A stretch of DNA of 64,000 bases from Hyaloperonospora brassicae (GCA_947650285.1 CANTFL010000002.1:62001-126000), one strand, 5' to 3'; counted from the stretch's first letter, positions 25,640-37,834 are shown. Notes: a model not told the origin generated them from the sequence alone. A program made the numbers and translations.

Positions 25640-27035
25640 TTACACTTTACGATATCAACGGTCCACAGACTCAACAAGGCGTCCCAGTTTCCCAGGCGGC
25701 CCTGCTTCCTGAAAGATTTTCCACATTGAATTCCTCGTCAGGACTATGAGGGGACGGGTACCAACCTAGTATATCTTAATTACTAGTATCCGCAGTAAGG
25801 TCAACACTTCTTTTTCCCAGTAATGTATTTTTGTTTTTTCTCCGTAACAGTCTGGCTCGTATTGATACCGTCACGAGTAGGCCTTTACGATCCTATACTG
25901 TGGACGCTGAGATAGTACGATCACTTGCAGAGACGATGATCACGGCTACTATGGCCAAGTTGGAATGAGTGCTGTATCAAATTCATTTTGGGCATGGCGA
26001 AATCTTCTTGCAATTAAGACTATGAAGTCTGTCCTATCCTCCTGGTAGTTGCACCATCGCTTTTCTTTATCTTACACCGCCCTGCATGAAAGTCAAACTC
26101 TCCCAATTAATTAAAATTGACGCGTATTAAGCACAGTATTTAATAAACCTATTGCATTTGGAAAACATTTCAAGAAGCAATTGCATAGTTGTAATTATTG
26201 CCAGCAAGAATAGATTAGTCAACGATTGAAGGTCCTTCAGGTGGGCCTTTAGTCCCCTTTAAGATGACCGATGACCGATTTCCGAGGAAGTTGACGTCTC
26301 GACACGCTCAAGAGCCCTTGACTGCGCTGATTAGCAATTTTTATTCGTCGCACACATATAACATCTACCTTCTTATATAAAATATCCCATATTTTGGATT
26401 GAATGAACATGCCATCGATATATATATATGACCGGCGGTCCAATATCGAGTGACCCAACTGTACATCTTGTTCTCCTTCGCGAAAAGATCTTTTGTATGG
26501 TCTGGTCAGCACTCAATAAATTCGTAAAAACTTATATAAAGCGTTATCCAATCGTCGCTGATATATCTGAGACGCATAATGAAGACGGAGTGTCATCTGA
26601 AGCCATTACAAAAGCTTACATGATTGGCTAAAGCTGAGATCAGTCTTACCTTATCGGTCGTACTGACAACCCAAAAACTGCTCGCCATGTCAAAAGAAAT
26701 GTATCCCAATGAACCATACGGATCTTTAGATTACTCATTAATCAGAGTTAGAAAGTAGATCGTGAGTTGAATCAAGACATTTACCAATCGGTAGTCGACA
26801 CACAGTCTGATTTACACGCCATTCTTCTTCACGATAATCACAATTGTGCTGGCCTATCGATATTTTGAGGGCATGAATGCATCTCGCAGATAGCAACCCT
26901 TTAAATAAGTCGTCCATCTACTTTATTATTAGAGGAGACCCCTTTCGTGTGCGCTGCGTAATAAGCTTTGCATTTACCACATTAATATTGCATATACCCC
27001 TCGGGTGGCGGATGGTAAGGCTTACAATTTCCTAT
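25640..27035 (-). pseudogene. Degenerate Gypsy pol (RT and RNase H), lineage X, copy 3
   Basis: Minus-strand Pol remnant, broken by many stops and frame changes but followable in order. RT fingers: ALPSATRGVYAI near 27030, GLLSA near 26900, then STIVIIVKKNGV and IRLCVDYRLVNVL at about 26850-26780. RT palm: SFDMASSFWVV near 26680, IYQRRLDNALYKFLR near 26560, and the catalytic box decayed to RRSYIYIDGMF near 26430 (YIDD expected). Then KAHLKDLQSLTN near 26240 and a connection segment. RNase H: VSASDRTISAS near 25920 and WEKEVLTLLRI near 25800, then VLTRNS...GKLGRLVES near 25690. This is the clearest coding evidence in the middle of the window. It is inverted relative to X copy 2, so the two copies point at each other. 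Confidence 0.75.
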
Positions 27036-30000
27036 CAATAGATATCGTTTTTTTCATATAATCCGTCGCAGTCGTACCTTCTCTTTGAAAATAATTTGAT
27101 CTGGTTCTGAAATCTGTAAGAACTACAACCCAATAGTTTTGAGTGAGGTGTTCACATTCGGTATGGTATCCTATCCTAAATTTATTTTGTGGTTTAAAGG
27201 TTTTCGCTCTCAAAAAAAGCAAACTTGACCATATGTATGTACTTATCCACTCATCTTGAGTCCCTCCTCATTGTCTGTAACTTTAACAGGTGATTTATCT
27301 TCGAGTGTGATTTGTTTTTAAGCGATTATTATCCACAGATGCATCTATTTTTTACACGATCGCTGTATTTCTCGGGCATCTGTCGGTGTGACATGTACAT
27401 TATTTGGGATCGTTGCCATTGGACCCTGCAAACTGCACAACGGGGTATAATAAGGTGATTTCTCTAAGGCCTCTCGTAATCTTTCATTAGGTTCACCTGA
27501 GGGTCGACCGGATTAGTGGTGGCTTTATACGTTCATTTATCCATTAATCGTATGTTCAAGATTCCACCGAAAAAAAACCTTGCACTCTTGGAATTTGGTA
27601 AGTGGTCCAACAACCTAAACTCGCATTATCGTGGAATATTATCGGAATGGAGCTTACCTTTGTTACCTTCAACAATCGTCGACGTCCCACCCCCGCGTCA
27701 TATTCATGACCTACCGTTCTTCTCGTGTGACCCACGGTTTATATATTAAAGATCGACTTCCCCGGAATATCTCTACATACCTACCAGCACGAATACGTGC
27801 TTGCTGGACTAACTTCCGTCTGGTAATCAGTTATCATCAACATTCCTTCTTCCAGATAGTTGCACGCAAACTTCATAAGGAAGACAAAGCGTTCGTTTCA
27901 CCATGTCTTACCGAATTTTGGCAGAAAATAAAGCCCGAGATCACGTCTTAGCACACCATAGATCTTACGAAATTCATTAACGATGTCCACTGCAGTCTAC
28001 TGTTGAGTGATCTTGATGCGAGCACGCCTTGCCGTAGTATACAAAGGTTCATCAATACCAACGCCATCTTGTCACTTTATGTCGTCAATTCGAGAGCCTA
28101 CCTAAGGAGAAAAGCTAAATGTAGGATTTATTCGGCATCCCTATTGATCAAATAATTTACGCGATCACCGTTAATCTTCTCAGGTACTTTTGATTGTCTC
28201 AACTTTTATAGGGGGCATAGTAATTTTAATACCCCCTAATTATCCCGGCAACAGGTTCAACTCCATCAATATATTAACTTGAGCAGAATCGTTAGGATCA
28301 TCTATAGACACATTATCGACCATCGGTTTTTCAATATTCGATATACAGATTGAATCTTCTTTGTTAGAGCACCCCTCTCCCTCATGGCTATTTTTTAAAT
28401 ATGCTATATAAAAATATCTAAAAATCGACTCATACCAATTCTGAATCTGGCAAGCGTCTTAATGTGGCATCGTTCCGGCCTTTTCCGGCAACATTCAGGC
28501 GTTTTTGATGGTCCGAACCACCGACAAATCATATAGTCCATTCATTTCATCTGGCACCTCTCAACTTCATAAGACTTTCCACACCCTTGTCCAACTAACA
28601 TACAGGAATTCGATGGGTGGACTTTTTTTCCACAGGGGTCACAGGTCATCCACTACGAGCATCTCAAATCACCATGCTTCCTGAATACGCAGCGAGAAAA
28701 AGTCGTATTTGAAGCGGCCGAAGATGTGCGGGGTCTCGAGTACCCTGCCTGGTGTTGATGTAGGCCGGGTCGGTCCCTCGAACTTCTCTTACCTGGTACT
28801 TCTATACAATGTTAACATCAGGTGCACTCGCCGTAAACTTTCTTCGTGGTCCGAGTTGTCCTAGTCTAAGTTCGTATAACTCGATTTATCCGTGGCCATC
28901 CAAACTACATGAACCATTCGGCGTATCATGTCCCTTGGTCAGTAAAAGGGAGGGCAGGTGACTTTTGAAATAACCTGCTCGATCCTAACAGTATATTACC
29001 TTGTCGTGCTTTCGTTTGATGACGCGACTTCAGCACTATTTCCATCTATTTCACATCCGACATACGTAGCACATTCAATTGCTTTGCTGGCGTTGGTTTA
29101 TACAAAATTCAATATAGTGCTCGATTTGTTCTTTTTTACTCTTAAACGATCATGCTTCGATCAACAATTTTGCCCTTAGTCTGATAACATTCAGGCGGTA
29201 TAGGTTGTCTTGCATAAATCCATCTAAATTCTTCTTCGAATGTTAGTACTGGCGAGCAACTGATATCCATAAACAATAGAACTAAATCTCGATATCTTAC
29301 AACAGATTTTTTGGCTTCTTTAGATGGATAAACCAAGTTGTCGGTATTAGTCCTTCGCCAAAATTTTCAACAGTTCCTTGACAACGAGACCATTTTTTGC
29401 CGTCTGGCTTCTATTCATTAGTAAATGTAGATTTGGAGGTGGTCATTGAGCTGCTTGCTCGGTCCTCGTCTTAATTTGTCCCGTGTATTACTTTGTAAGA
29501 TCCAAGTCCGCTGAGCTTTTAATGCTAAGGGTCGCTTGGGTTCCCTCTCAGTGTAGCATTTGACATTCTATCCAGAGGTTTATCGAGGTCCATGTCATCT
29601 TGAAAATACTCGAGTGACCTGACCGATTCCATTTCTACATTCAGCATTGTACGAAATCTTTAAGAATTGACACCTGAACTAGGGCAGTTTCGAGCCTTCG
29701 TCATTCGCGAAGTCAATATCCCTCTAGTTTTATCCAGTTATTTAGTGTATTTGCTACACGGTGTTCGTAAAGGAATTTTTTAATCTCCGTGTCTACATAG
29801 GTCTGCAAAATTTCTTTACATACAACTAATAATTTAAGTCGCAATATGTAGGCTCGCTCCGACTAATATTCCCATATACTTGTGATTTTTATTAACATTG
29901 TTTAGATGTGGGTAAAAATCAAAGCAAATAAGTTTTACTGCTCGAAACCGCATGATACCATGTTTTTTTCTCGAAAGACATCTATGATAGCGGTGATTGC

Positions 30001-30559
30001 GTCTCGTGTCGTTCGTAGCTTTAGCAGTGTTGACTCCGGTCTTCCGAGTAGGTAAAGCAATCGTATCTCGAGAGTCTTCGTAATAAGGTCACTCTCCGGA
30101 AAGACACCAAGCTTGTGTCGACGTAAAATTATCGTTATATCCGCGTCTAGCTAGATAAGCTGTTCTGACGATTTGGCGGCGACCAACATGGGTGACAATT
30201 GTGCTTTCATTCTTAGTCGTCTTGGTGCAGGTGGAGAAAAAAATGTTGTATTTTATATTCGGGGACCTTAGCCTTTCAGCTACAGCTTTCGCTGATGGTC
30301 ACCTGAAGCAAGATCGATATAGTTACATAAGGTATCCTCTACGAAAACAATGGATGATATTTAGAATTCTCTTCAAAAATTTATATCCTGACTGTGTTGA
30401 CCGGTTCACGCTTGAGGTCCAGTTTGTGCTTCGTTTCCATGTGTTTTTTCACTGTCAATTGGCCTTCCAGTGCATCTTCGGTCGTTGGCTTGATCTTGGC
30501 TTAATTTTACTCTCTTCATCTTTCTGGGTTCGTGGTGCTACCCTGCGTATGCCGAAGAT
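27036..30559. other. Decayed upstream part of X copy 3 (expected gag and protease)
   Basis: Lies between the copy-3 RT and its presumed 5' LTR on the minus strand, where gag and protease should be. I could not read a convincing Gag or DSG/DTG protease motif. The plus-strand frames here (27516-27951, 28958-29179, 30192-30617) have no recognisable motif and are probably chance. Confidence 0.4.
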
Positions 30560-30805
30560 CCGAATACGATCACCGTTGTGGTTTAATAAAGTTTCGAACT
30601 GTGTGATGAGACCTTAAACCTCTCACTGTTATGGACTGTCGACTGTCAGAGTAGGCACGCTAACGCCGCGTATGGACCATGACTCACTTTTTGTACCCGT
30701 CGGCTAGTGGGTAAAAATTCTTGGGAGACTTGAGGTGGGGATACACATGTCAACTTCGAATGAAATGCGCCTGTGGCTGAGCTGATATGCTTTGCTTTGT
30801 AGGCT
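30560..30805 (-). repeat. X-family LTR, minus strand (degenerate)
   Basis: Reverse complement contains AGCCGACGGGTACA (30692-30705), then ATACGCGGCGTTAG, ACAGTGAGAGG and GGTCTCATCACACAG. These follow the same order as the plus-strand LTR at 21990-22290. Presumed 5' LTR of X copy 3 or 3' LTR of a more upstream X copy. Confidence 0.55.
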
Positions 30806-31234
30806 AATAGGTGGTCAATTGATCGATTCAGTCGATAGTGGACTTATAAGCAAATGCTTTGGGGAGAATGTTGCTTCTGAACTATCTACTGGTTAATTAA
30901 GGGTTTATAACCACCTGGATGATATTTTAAGTCCCTAACTACAGGTCTGGGGTGACCGGATCCGATACCGGATCTCTGAGGTGGTGTTACTAAAGACGAA
31001 ATCGCAAGACAAACATTTGCTGGATTTCTGTTTGCACATGGTATTGCGTCGCGACTGTCTTGAGCAGAAAGCCAACTTATATACTTCCTTGGATTGGGCG
31101 AACAGCCCTAAAACGTTTTTTTAAGCTCGACGAGTACTTGCCACGGGGACAGTACATTGCGATATTTATAGTAGTTCGGTCCTCCAAGATTTTAACTTTA
31201 TCCTTTCCTTCAGCTCTGACTCCTTATTTTGACT

Positions 31235-31345
31235 AACCGAGTGTCATGTGACCTTGTGGGGCCGAGGTCTATCAATGAGGGAACAAGTCCACCAAGAATG
31301 GATCGAGTTCAACAATGAAGGACCCGGCCTTCCGATTAGGGACTG
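31235..31345 (-). repeat. X-family minisatellite, minus strand
   Basis: Reverse complement reads GGACTTGTTCCCTCATTGATAG and related units, matching the 21341-21571 array. It sits about 530 bp upstream (minus strand) of the LTR signature at 30696-30703, the same layout as on the plus strand. Confidence 0.6.
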
Positions 31346-34300
31346 AAACGACAGGTTTTCGCGATGTTTAAACTACACTGGACATGATATCCTTTTGTTG
31401 GATCCTACTTCTCCTTGTAGGGTCACTTTACTTGCGTAATATCATTTTGTGCGGCACACTTTTCTTGGTGAGCGGTCCTTTTTTTACCTAATCCGTTGGC
31501 ATCCACATCCATTACTTTTAAAGAGCACTTATTCCCCAACCGGCATATGCATCCTAACTGAAAGAGCTACTTTGAATTACGATCGCGTGCATCTTTGCGG
31601 AGGCGATCGCGTCGTAAAACCCGTCTATTCTTCCCTATTTGAATTGAGAGCCTACGCCTTGTAGTGGCCACGGGATCCACGGACGCATATGACCTCTATT
31701 GTGGATATGAGCCAGGCTGAAAGAAGCAAGTCCAGCATGAATAGTAGGGGGGCAATAGTAAGTCAAATTCCTATTCAAAATAGAATTGTCCATGGGCTTA
31801 TACCCAATACCCGGATCAAATGGCTGACGGTCTAACGATGGATGACTATACAAGCCTGAGCGTTGGCATGACCTATACAATAAGCATAAATCCTTACCCC
31901 CGATGAGGTGAATTACTTTATTTATGATTGAGCTAGTTTTTTTTAGGAGAAGCCGCACTGGCAACACGAGTTGCCGCTGTCTCACTGGAGGAAAGTGAAT
32001 AGCGCGTCTGTAGAAGTGGCGATATTTGTATTCCCCGGGGCCGAGGACTTTCCTAAACTCTAGCAACGTGAAAGCTCAACAAACAGGGGTCTCGCTGTCA
32101 ATCTTGGCGTCTTTTTTCGAGTGACTCGAAGCATTTAAGCTCAACGCGGAGCTAATATTCTGATAAAGCCGCAGCGGTAGCGGTTAAGCCAACATCAATT
32201 TTTGTAAATGTCAATTTTAGTCGCGCGCGAAAGTTTAGTACTGGTTCCATTCGGCGGAGAAAGATCGGAAAGAAGGGAGAGCGAAGAACTCATTTCATAC
32301 TATCGAGCATTTTGAAGAAGATGCGTGCACTTTATGCAACAGGGGGGATCGAATCAGATGTTGCTGATCCAATTGCCATTTGTAGTTACTAAAGATCAGA
32401 AGCGGCAATTTTAATTGACAGATTTTACGTGTCGTAGTCCTAAATGCCCGCTGTACGATAAGTTATGTTGGAGAACCAACAGTGCCATCTGTTATCAGCT
32501 TAAACACTTTCAGTTTCAATTCATAGTAGTGCGTCGCAATACTGCGCAGAGACAAAGACGTCGGGTCATTGAAAACCTTTGGTTTATCCTTAAAGACTTA
32601 TTCCAAAGTTACTAGATGCACTCACCACTGCAAAAGTAGGCAATGACGTCCTAACTTCTACTTGGGATAGCATAGCCAAGAAGTGAATACGCCGTATCCG
32701 GCGAGTACGTAAGAGCTCGCGGAAATAGAATATCCCTGTATTTCGCTGGGTCCGTGCGCAGGGTAACGCTTACCTTTGACGCGCACAGACCTAACATATC
32801 AAGGATAAATAAAACTCTAGAAGAGGCTTTAATTTACGTGAGACAACGACTGTATCGTACTATGGACCAACTAGGATGAAAATAGAAGAGGGTGTTTAAT
32901 TACAAACGCTACCAAGCGGTGAGTACAATCTGACACAGTAATTAAGATCCATTAGGGAGGTTTGAGTCAATTTCAGATCATTTCGCGATGGTTTGGCATC
33001 ACGTTTTAGGCGTAGTCCATGGTAGAACGCTGTTTGTTCATCTTTGTTGCGCCTTTGACGTCTTTTTCCTATCATAACGTCCAGGTCGCGTCTCAACTTC
33101 GAACGAGGAACGCTTATTTACGCCAATTTGCTACCTAGCTTTACTCCTGTAGCAAAATTGCGTATAGCAGCTGCTCGTTTCTCAAACTTAAGACGCACCC
33201 TAGCCGTTAAGATATGGACAAAGACGTCGAAAGGATTTAATCTGGTGTTCTGACGATTTAACCATGTACAAAGCGGCATGTGGAGATGTCCCGAACAACA
33301 TTTTTAAATAAATCATCCGTTATTTCTATTTTCTGCAATGATAGTCATTATAATGGTTAGCTGCTCCGAGTCGGCGAGCCGCCTATATTATCTCAAATGG
33401 ACAATCATCCTGCTTCGAAATGAAGGCTATGACGGCTGGATACTTACCTGTAACAGAACACGCTCCTGCCAGATAACTGGTAAGACCTTGTGTTAACATA
33501 ATACAAGACTGCGTGGTCCCGACGTCACTTACTTATGTCTTGAGGAAGCGCGTGGAAGTAAACAGAGCTCGGAAGCTCTGTTAGAGAAATAAGTACTTTA
33601 ATCAATATAGGAAAGTTTTTTGTATACCATCTTTGTCTTGGTCTAACTTTTTTAAACTACAATCTCCTATTTAGGATTCTTGCTCACCACTCATTGCGCT
33701 CATCCAGCAGCGATTGGTGGTTAACTTGGTTGATGTACCGTATACGTCAGCCAATAAGTCGAGCACCCAAGAATATTGCCGTCTTTGGTAATATTCGGCC
33801 AGCACCATCTCTTCTCGAGTGATGTGGATTGGATATTATCAAAATATGTAATATTCAAAAATTGATACATTCGTACCAATTTACATGTAATGGGCCCACC
33901 CCGTTACATGACCGACCTATCTTCTTTTTTGAAACAGGTCACGAAATTTTCTTGAGGGATGTGCCTACAAGAGTGCAAGAATTTAAAGTACACTAAGTGC
34001 TTACAAAAAGGCTTTGATGATGGAGGTTAGCTGAGCGAACTAGTTTTGATGTCGATGGCGGTCTTGAATACGGCTAACCTGAGCCAGCAGATGCGTAGAT
34101 GCAGAGTAGAGCTATCATCGAAATCGATTCTTAAAAAGTGTATGATACGGCTGATACCTTCTAATTTATCACTAGAGCTTCAACAATTTGGTTTCTCAGA
34201 GGCGTTTGTGGCCATGACACGCAACATACATGATGTTCCTGTAGCTCAATTTTGTCGTCAATGGCGAGATGTCGGAGCCGCGAAATTTCCCTTCAGGCAT

Positions 34301-34910
34301 TAGGCAAGGTTTCGCGATGGATCTGCTGCTTTTTGCTATATGGGTGAAAGTGCTGTCGTAGGCGATGAATGAAGATTTACAGGAGGTGAGTCTTAGCGTA
34401 CCTCGAGTGGAGGGGCACGTCAAAGAATTCGGCACACGTCGATGACCATACGTTTCGATGCATGATGCACGCCAGTTGTTGCACGTGTTCAGCATAATGT
34501 ATCGATGAGGTCAATTGCCCAAATAAAGGATTTAACCAGGTCAAAGCAAAATTCATATTTCAATTTATTTCCTCACAAGGATACCTTCATTAGTATGCAA
34601 ATGCTAGTGCACGGTGACACGGCGAGGAATTTGAGTGCGCAGTTGGAACGGCGAGTCTCACAGATGTAAACTGGGCAGCACGCATTCGTATATTTTAGCG
34701 GCGGTTAGCGATGACAAGTCACCTGGCGAGCACTATAGAGTACCGCGTCTTGATTCTAAATGTCATAATGCTGCGGCGGTATTGCTAATATCGCCGGTAT
34801 TCGATCTTCCGGCATGGGAGCGGAATAGCAGCTTCGCAACACGCAATATCATATGTATAGCATCAAATCTACCAGCTCTGACGCTTCTTGCCACCATATG
34901 GACCCGTCGG
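31346..34910. other. Sequence without supported genes
   Basis: May hold the decayed body of an upstream minus-strand X element, suggested only by the minisatellite at 31235-31345. The minus frame 31635-32066 (143 codons) and plus frames 34046-34303 and 34635-34961 are open but show no motif I recognise. Confidence 0.35.
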
Positions 34911-35355
34911 TGTCGTAATGGGGTAGCCCGTTGCATACTTTTGTCATTAAGGCTAAAATGACAATAAAGAATAATACGTTGAAAACTCTTTCAATAATAT
35001 CACAGAGCATGATGATATTGTTGAAGACGACCGAAGGGTCTACTCATTGGTTGATATCGTAATGGTATCAACCCATTAATCGCTGCTAGACGCGCGCAAT
35101 GGGTGGTGAGTAGACGTCATCATACGTTTAGTTAGATTAATATAATTAAGGCAGGACAAACAGAGACAAAAGATTGATAGGATTTAATTGTAAAATCTAA
35201 CATTTTACTTTTATCAGAGACTAGAGTGTTCACTTAATATCCTTTCATTCCTCTGTGTTGGTGCAACACTTAGCAGGGCACTGACTATCACTGTTGTCAG
35301 TGTAAGTGAGCTCCGTACTGGTCAACCAGTACGTTGTCACCAGTGCCCTGTTACA
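34911..35355 (+). repeat. Solo LTR of Gypsy family E
   Basis: Starts near TAATGGGGTAGCCCGTTGCA, carries the core ACCCATTAATCGCTGCTAG ... GCGCAATGGGT near 35083-35113, and ends GTGCCCTGTTACA at 35355. It matches LTRs F (48137-48527) and C (58373-58837) in the same order. No PBS follows the right end, so it is a solo LTR or heavily truncated. No clear target duplication. Confidence 0.6.
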
Positions 35356-35565
35356 GCTGTTGCACACGCCCAAGCTGGCTAGTCAAGTTGGGCCGAGATC
35401 CATATTGCTAGCTTGTAAGACCCAGAGCGCTAAGCACGCCATACTGCAGTTCGCTCAGCGTACGGGCATCTGCGTCTCAAACTACGGAACTAGCATCATT
35501 TGAGAGCATATCGACTCTCGTCGTTCGGGCCAGCAGTTTTACAATAGTCACCGAGATTTTCAAAC

Positions 35566-36092
35566 TGTAGCGGAGCCACATAGCTTCTTAAGTCAGAGGA
35601 AGACTTAACGCTCTACGAGCAACTTTGGTTCTACGAACCCGACTCAGAGAGTCAACAGCTCAGAGAGCTATGGTTTGGTTCAGAGAACCCGACTGAGAGA
35701 GTCAACAAGCTCAGAGAGCTTACGGTACCCGTTCCTGAGGGACCAAACGATTCAAAAGAATCACAGCACAGAGTGCTCGAGAACAAGCTACCTTTACAGG
35801 CGTTGCTTTCGTCCTCCCGATCGAAGACACCTCGTAAGGCACGTGTCTCTTATTGATCAAAAGGAGAACTGAATTTTTATTTCTTTGTTAAACCTAAAAG
35901 AACACATTAGAACAACGTATTTAACCTGCCCTAAATAACCTCTTAAAAGATCTCGTAATCAATTGATGAAAGACATCAGTCTTCAACAATTGATACACTC
36001 ACTGTGTTCTAAAATTACTTTATAGGGTAACCCCCTCTCTTGTGTGCACCACACCTATCGTCGACTACCAGCCGACGTGTAACCCCTTTACA
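35566..36092 (-). repeat. 3' LTR of element A
   Basis: 527 bp with TG...CA ends: on the plus strand it starts TGTAGCGGAGCCACATAG and ends GTGTAACCCCTTTACA. About ten differences from the other LTR, including one indel. Four of them cluster at 35643-35654, where this LTR has ACTCAGAGAGTCAAC and the 5' LTR has ACATAAAGAGTTAAC. Confidence 0.95.
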
Positions 36093-36104
36093 CCCTCCTC
36101 CACC
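36093..36104 (-). other. Polypurine tract of element A
   Basis: On the minus strand GGTGGAGGAGGG directly abuts the 3' LTR. It is the expected plus-strand DNA primer site for Gypsy reverse transcription. Element B has GGTGGGGGAGGG in the same place. Confidence 0.85.
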
Positions 36105-36197
36105 AGACTGACGTTACCACAAACGTCAATCGGCTTCTTTCCTCGAAGAGGTTGGTGTGTGTGTGCTTTACCTTACGGTTGCTAAACACGAAACACC

Positions 36198-37496
36198 ATG
36201 GCATTGCCACCCAATGAGTCTCGGACCATTTCTTCTTACCTCGGCTTCGATGAGGATGTAGACTATGGTAGTGATACCAGTGTCCATGGAGATGACGGGA
36301 TATCGTCCCACTCCGCTGTACCTGAGGCTCGTCTAACAGCATCGAATCCGTTCGTTGAACGTGGTGATACCACCGCGCCAGTGGTGCAGCATCATACAAC
36401 AGATGCAGGTGAGAACATCATCACGAACCCGATCGACGAGCAACAGCAGCTGATCCGTCAGCGTGAGGAGCGTGCTCTACGTCGCACTCATACCCAGGCG
36501 GTAATTCGAAACCGGAGTGGTTACGTGTTCTCAACACCAGACGTGGAGCAACGCCTCCGTCAAACGGAAGGCCGTAGCCTTTCAACATGGGCCATTGGCC
36601 CCGAGGCTACGTCGCCAGAAGATATCGCCTTTCGCAAGGCTCTAAATGAGAGGTATATCGAACCATTCTTTACCACGCAAGGTCAGTACTTGGCACACCT
36701 TGAGAGTCTCTCTCATGGTGTTTCGGTTCGACCGATAAAGTGCGTGCCCATCTTGTTGTTCGCTGGCGAACTGCCCGAGGAGGAGGGCAATGAGTTCATT
36801 CGTTGGGTGTACCGCAAGCGGCATCTTAGCAGTGTGCCAACGCTGCGGGCCAGCGCCGATGTGGCTGACGTTCGTCTGGAACGGAAGCTTCGGTTCGAGT
36901 ATGCCAAGCTCAAGGCCAGAGGCCAGTTGCGTACACGTACGCGTTATGCTCCGGCTACAATGGCAATCACGAGTCACGACCCTAAGGTGCGGAGCAACAC
37001 GCTGCCTCCCACCACTATTGGTGAGAAGCGTTCTCGCTCGCAAGGCGACCCTGGTCACGATGTTCAAAACCATCCACGGCGTAGGGGCAGTCCTGTCGAA
37101 GGGGTATCTCATACTCCCACGAGTTCTCCGACTCCGGGTACCCTAGCCACTTCACCAGATACTGGTATTGGCCACGACGACGACGTCGCTGAAGGATTTT
37201 CACCACATGGAACTGGTGGATCCCTTGCTCATCGAGAAGCGTCGGTGGCGGTCGGGGTACCGAAGGAGGAGCATGAGAAGGTGCTCCGTGAGCTGAGTGG
37301 TCTCCGAGAGACATTGGGTAAGACCCAGAATGAACTCGGCGCGATGCAAGCCCGTGTTCAGGCGTTGGAGTTGGCCTTAGCCCCGGTAAAGGGTCAGCTT
37401 GACCTCCTGGTTCGGATGCAACAGCCGACGGCAAGGCCCTATTACCCGGCGCAAGCGCCTCCGAGTTCACATGGTACGGTTCCCGATACGGCTTAA
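36198..37496 (+). CDS. Antisense ORF of element A, coiled-coil protein of unknown function
   Basis: A 432-residue ORF opposite to gag-pol, starting at an ATG in a good context (CACCATGG), 106 bp inside the 3' LTR. Seen in it: an acidic N-terminus (1-35), motifs NPFVERG and IITNPIDEQQQL (50-85), and a charged central domain (about 128-245) including WAIGPEATSPEDIAFRKALN and YRKRHLSSV...RLERKLR. A basic NLS-like stretch follows (KRSR ... PRRR, 277-296), then a C-terminal heptad-rich coiled coil (about 355-410). Codons from about 273 on overlap pol on the other strand. The same protein is readable but broken in element B (55555-56864), with many conservative changes. No known enzymatic motif. 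It could be translated from antisense transcripts starting in the 3' LTR; that is inference. Not gag, which is present on the other strand. Confidence 0.75.
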   Translation: MALPPNESRTISSYLGFDEDVDYGSDTSVHGDDGISSHSAVPEARLTASNPFVERGDTTAPVVQHHTTDAGENIITNPIDEQQQLIRQREERALRRTHTQAVIRNRSGYVFSTPDVEQRLRQTEGRSLSTWAIGPEATSPEDIAFRKALNERYIEPFFTTQGQYLAHLESLSHGVSVRPIKCVPILLFAGELPEEEGNEFIRWVYRKRHLSSVPTLRASADVADVRLERKLRFEYAKLKARGQLRTRTRYAPATMAITSHDPKVRSNTLPPTTIGEKRSRSQGDPGHDVQNHPRRRGSPVEGVSHTPTSSPTPGTLATSPDTGIGHDDDVAEGFSPHGTGGSLAHREASVAVGVPKEEHEKVLRELSGLRETLGKTQNELGAMQARVQALELALAPVKGQLDLLVRMQQPTARPYYPAQAPPSSHGTVPDTA

Positions 37497-37834
37497 GCAA
37501 GCCAACGTAGAACACGGGGTGCGTGCGCAGTTTGCGCGGAAGGTTGAGCGTGTACGCCAATTCCTTCTTAGCAATGACCGAGAATGGCCCAATGAAGCGC
37601 GGACGCAACTTTGTCTTGACGACGGCAGACAATACATTTGTAGGTAGGTTTTTAGCATTAAGTAGGACTTGGTCTCCGACCTTATAACTTTCAATACAAC
37701 CTCTGCCTTTGGCATCAGCTTGTTCCTTTTATTTATCTTGGCTATCAGCCAGTGCATCACGTACGTGTCGTAAAACATTCAAGCGCGTTGCGAGAAACTC
37801 GCTTACCTGTTTTTGAACACTAGCAGGGCTGATT
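37015..37834 (-). pseudogene. Integrase C-terminal and chromodomain part of pol, element A
   Basis: C-terminal end of Gypsy integrase. The frame entering at about 37834 reads VQKQVSEFLATRLNVLRHV and then one TAA interrupts it near 37730. From 37632 it is open for 205 codons: the GPF/Y-type module (KTKLRPRFIGPF, then YTLNLPRKLRTHPVFYVG), a proline-rich linker, and a chromodomain (about 37218-37063: FHVVKILQRRRRRGQYQYLV, KWLGYPESENSWE). Chromodomains of this kind are thought to steer integration to chromatin marks. The linker and chromodomain are overprinted by the antisense ORF on the plus strand. The part is out of frame with the upstream integrase core, so it is broken as a whole. Confidence 0.85.

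Noticed and set aside
30192..30617. 141-codon plus-strand frame
   Set aside because: It overlaps the antisense strand of an X-family LTR, has no motif, and contains no ATG with supporting context or homology.
31635..32066. 143-codon minus-strand frame
   Set aside because: Longest frame in its region but without recognisable domain, near-homologue or composition difference; kept only as an unexplained frame.
36088..36399. Minus-strand frame near the 3' LTR of element A as a gene
   Set aside because: It is the shadow of the antisense ORF start and PPT region, with no homologue in B.
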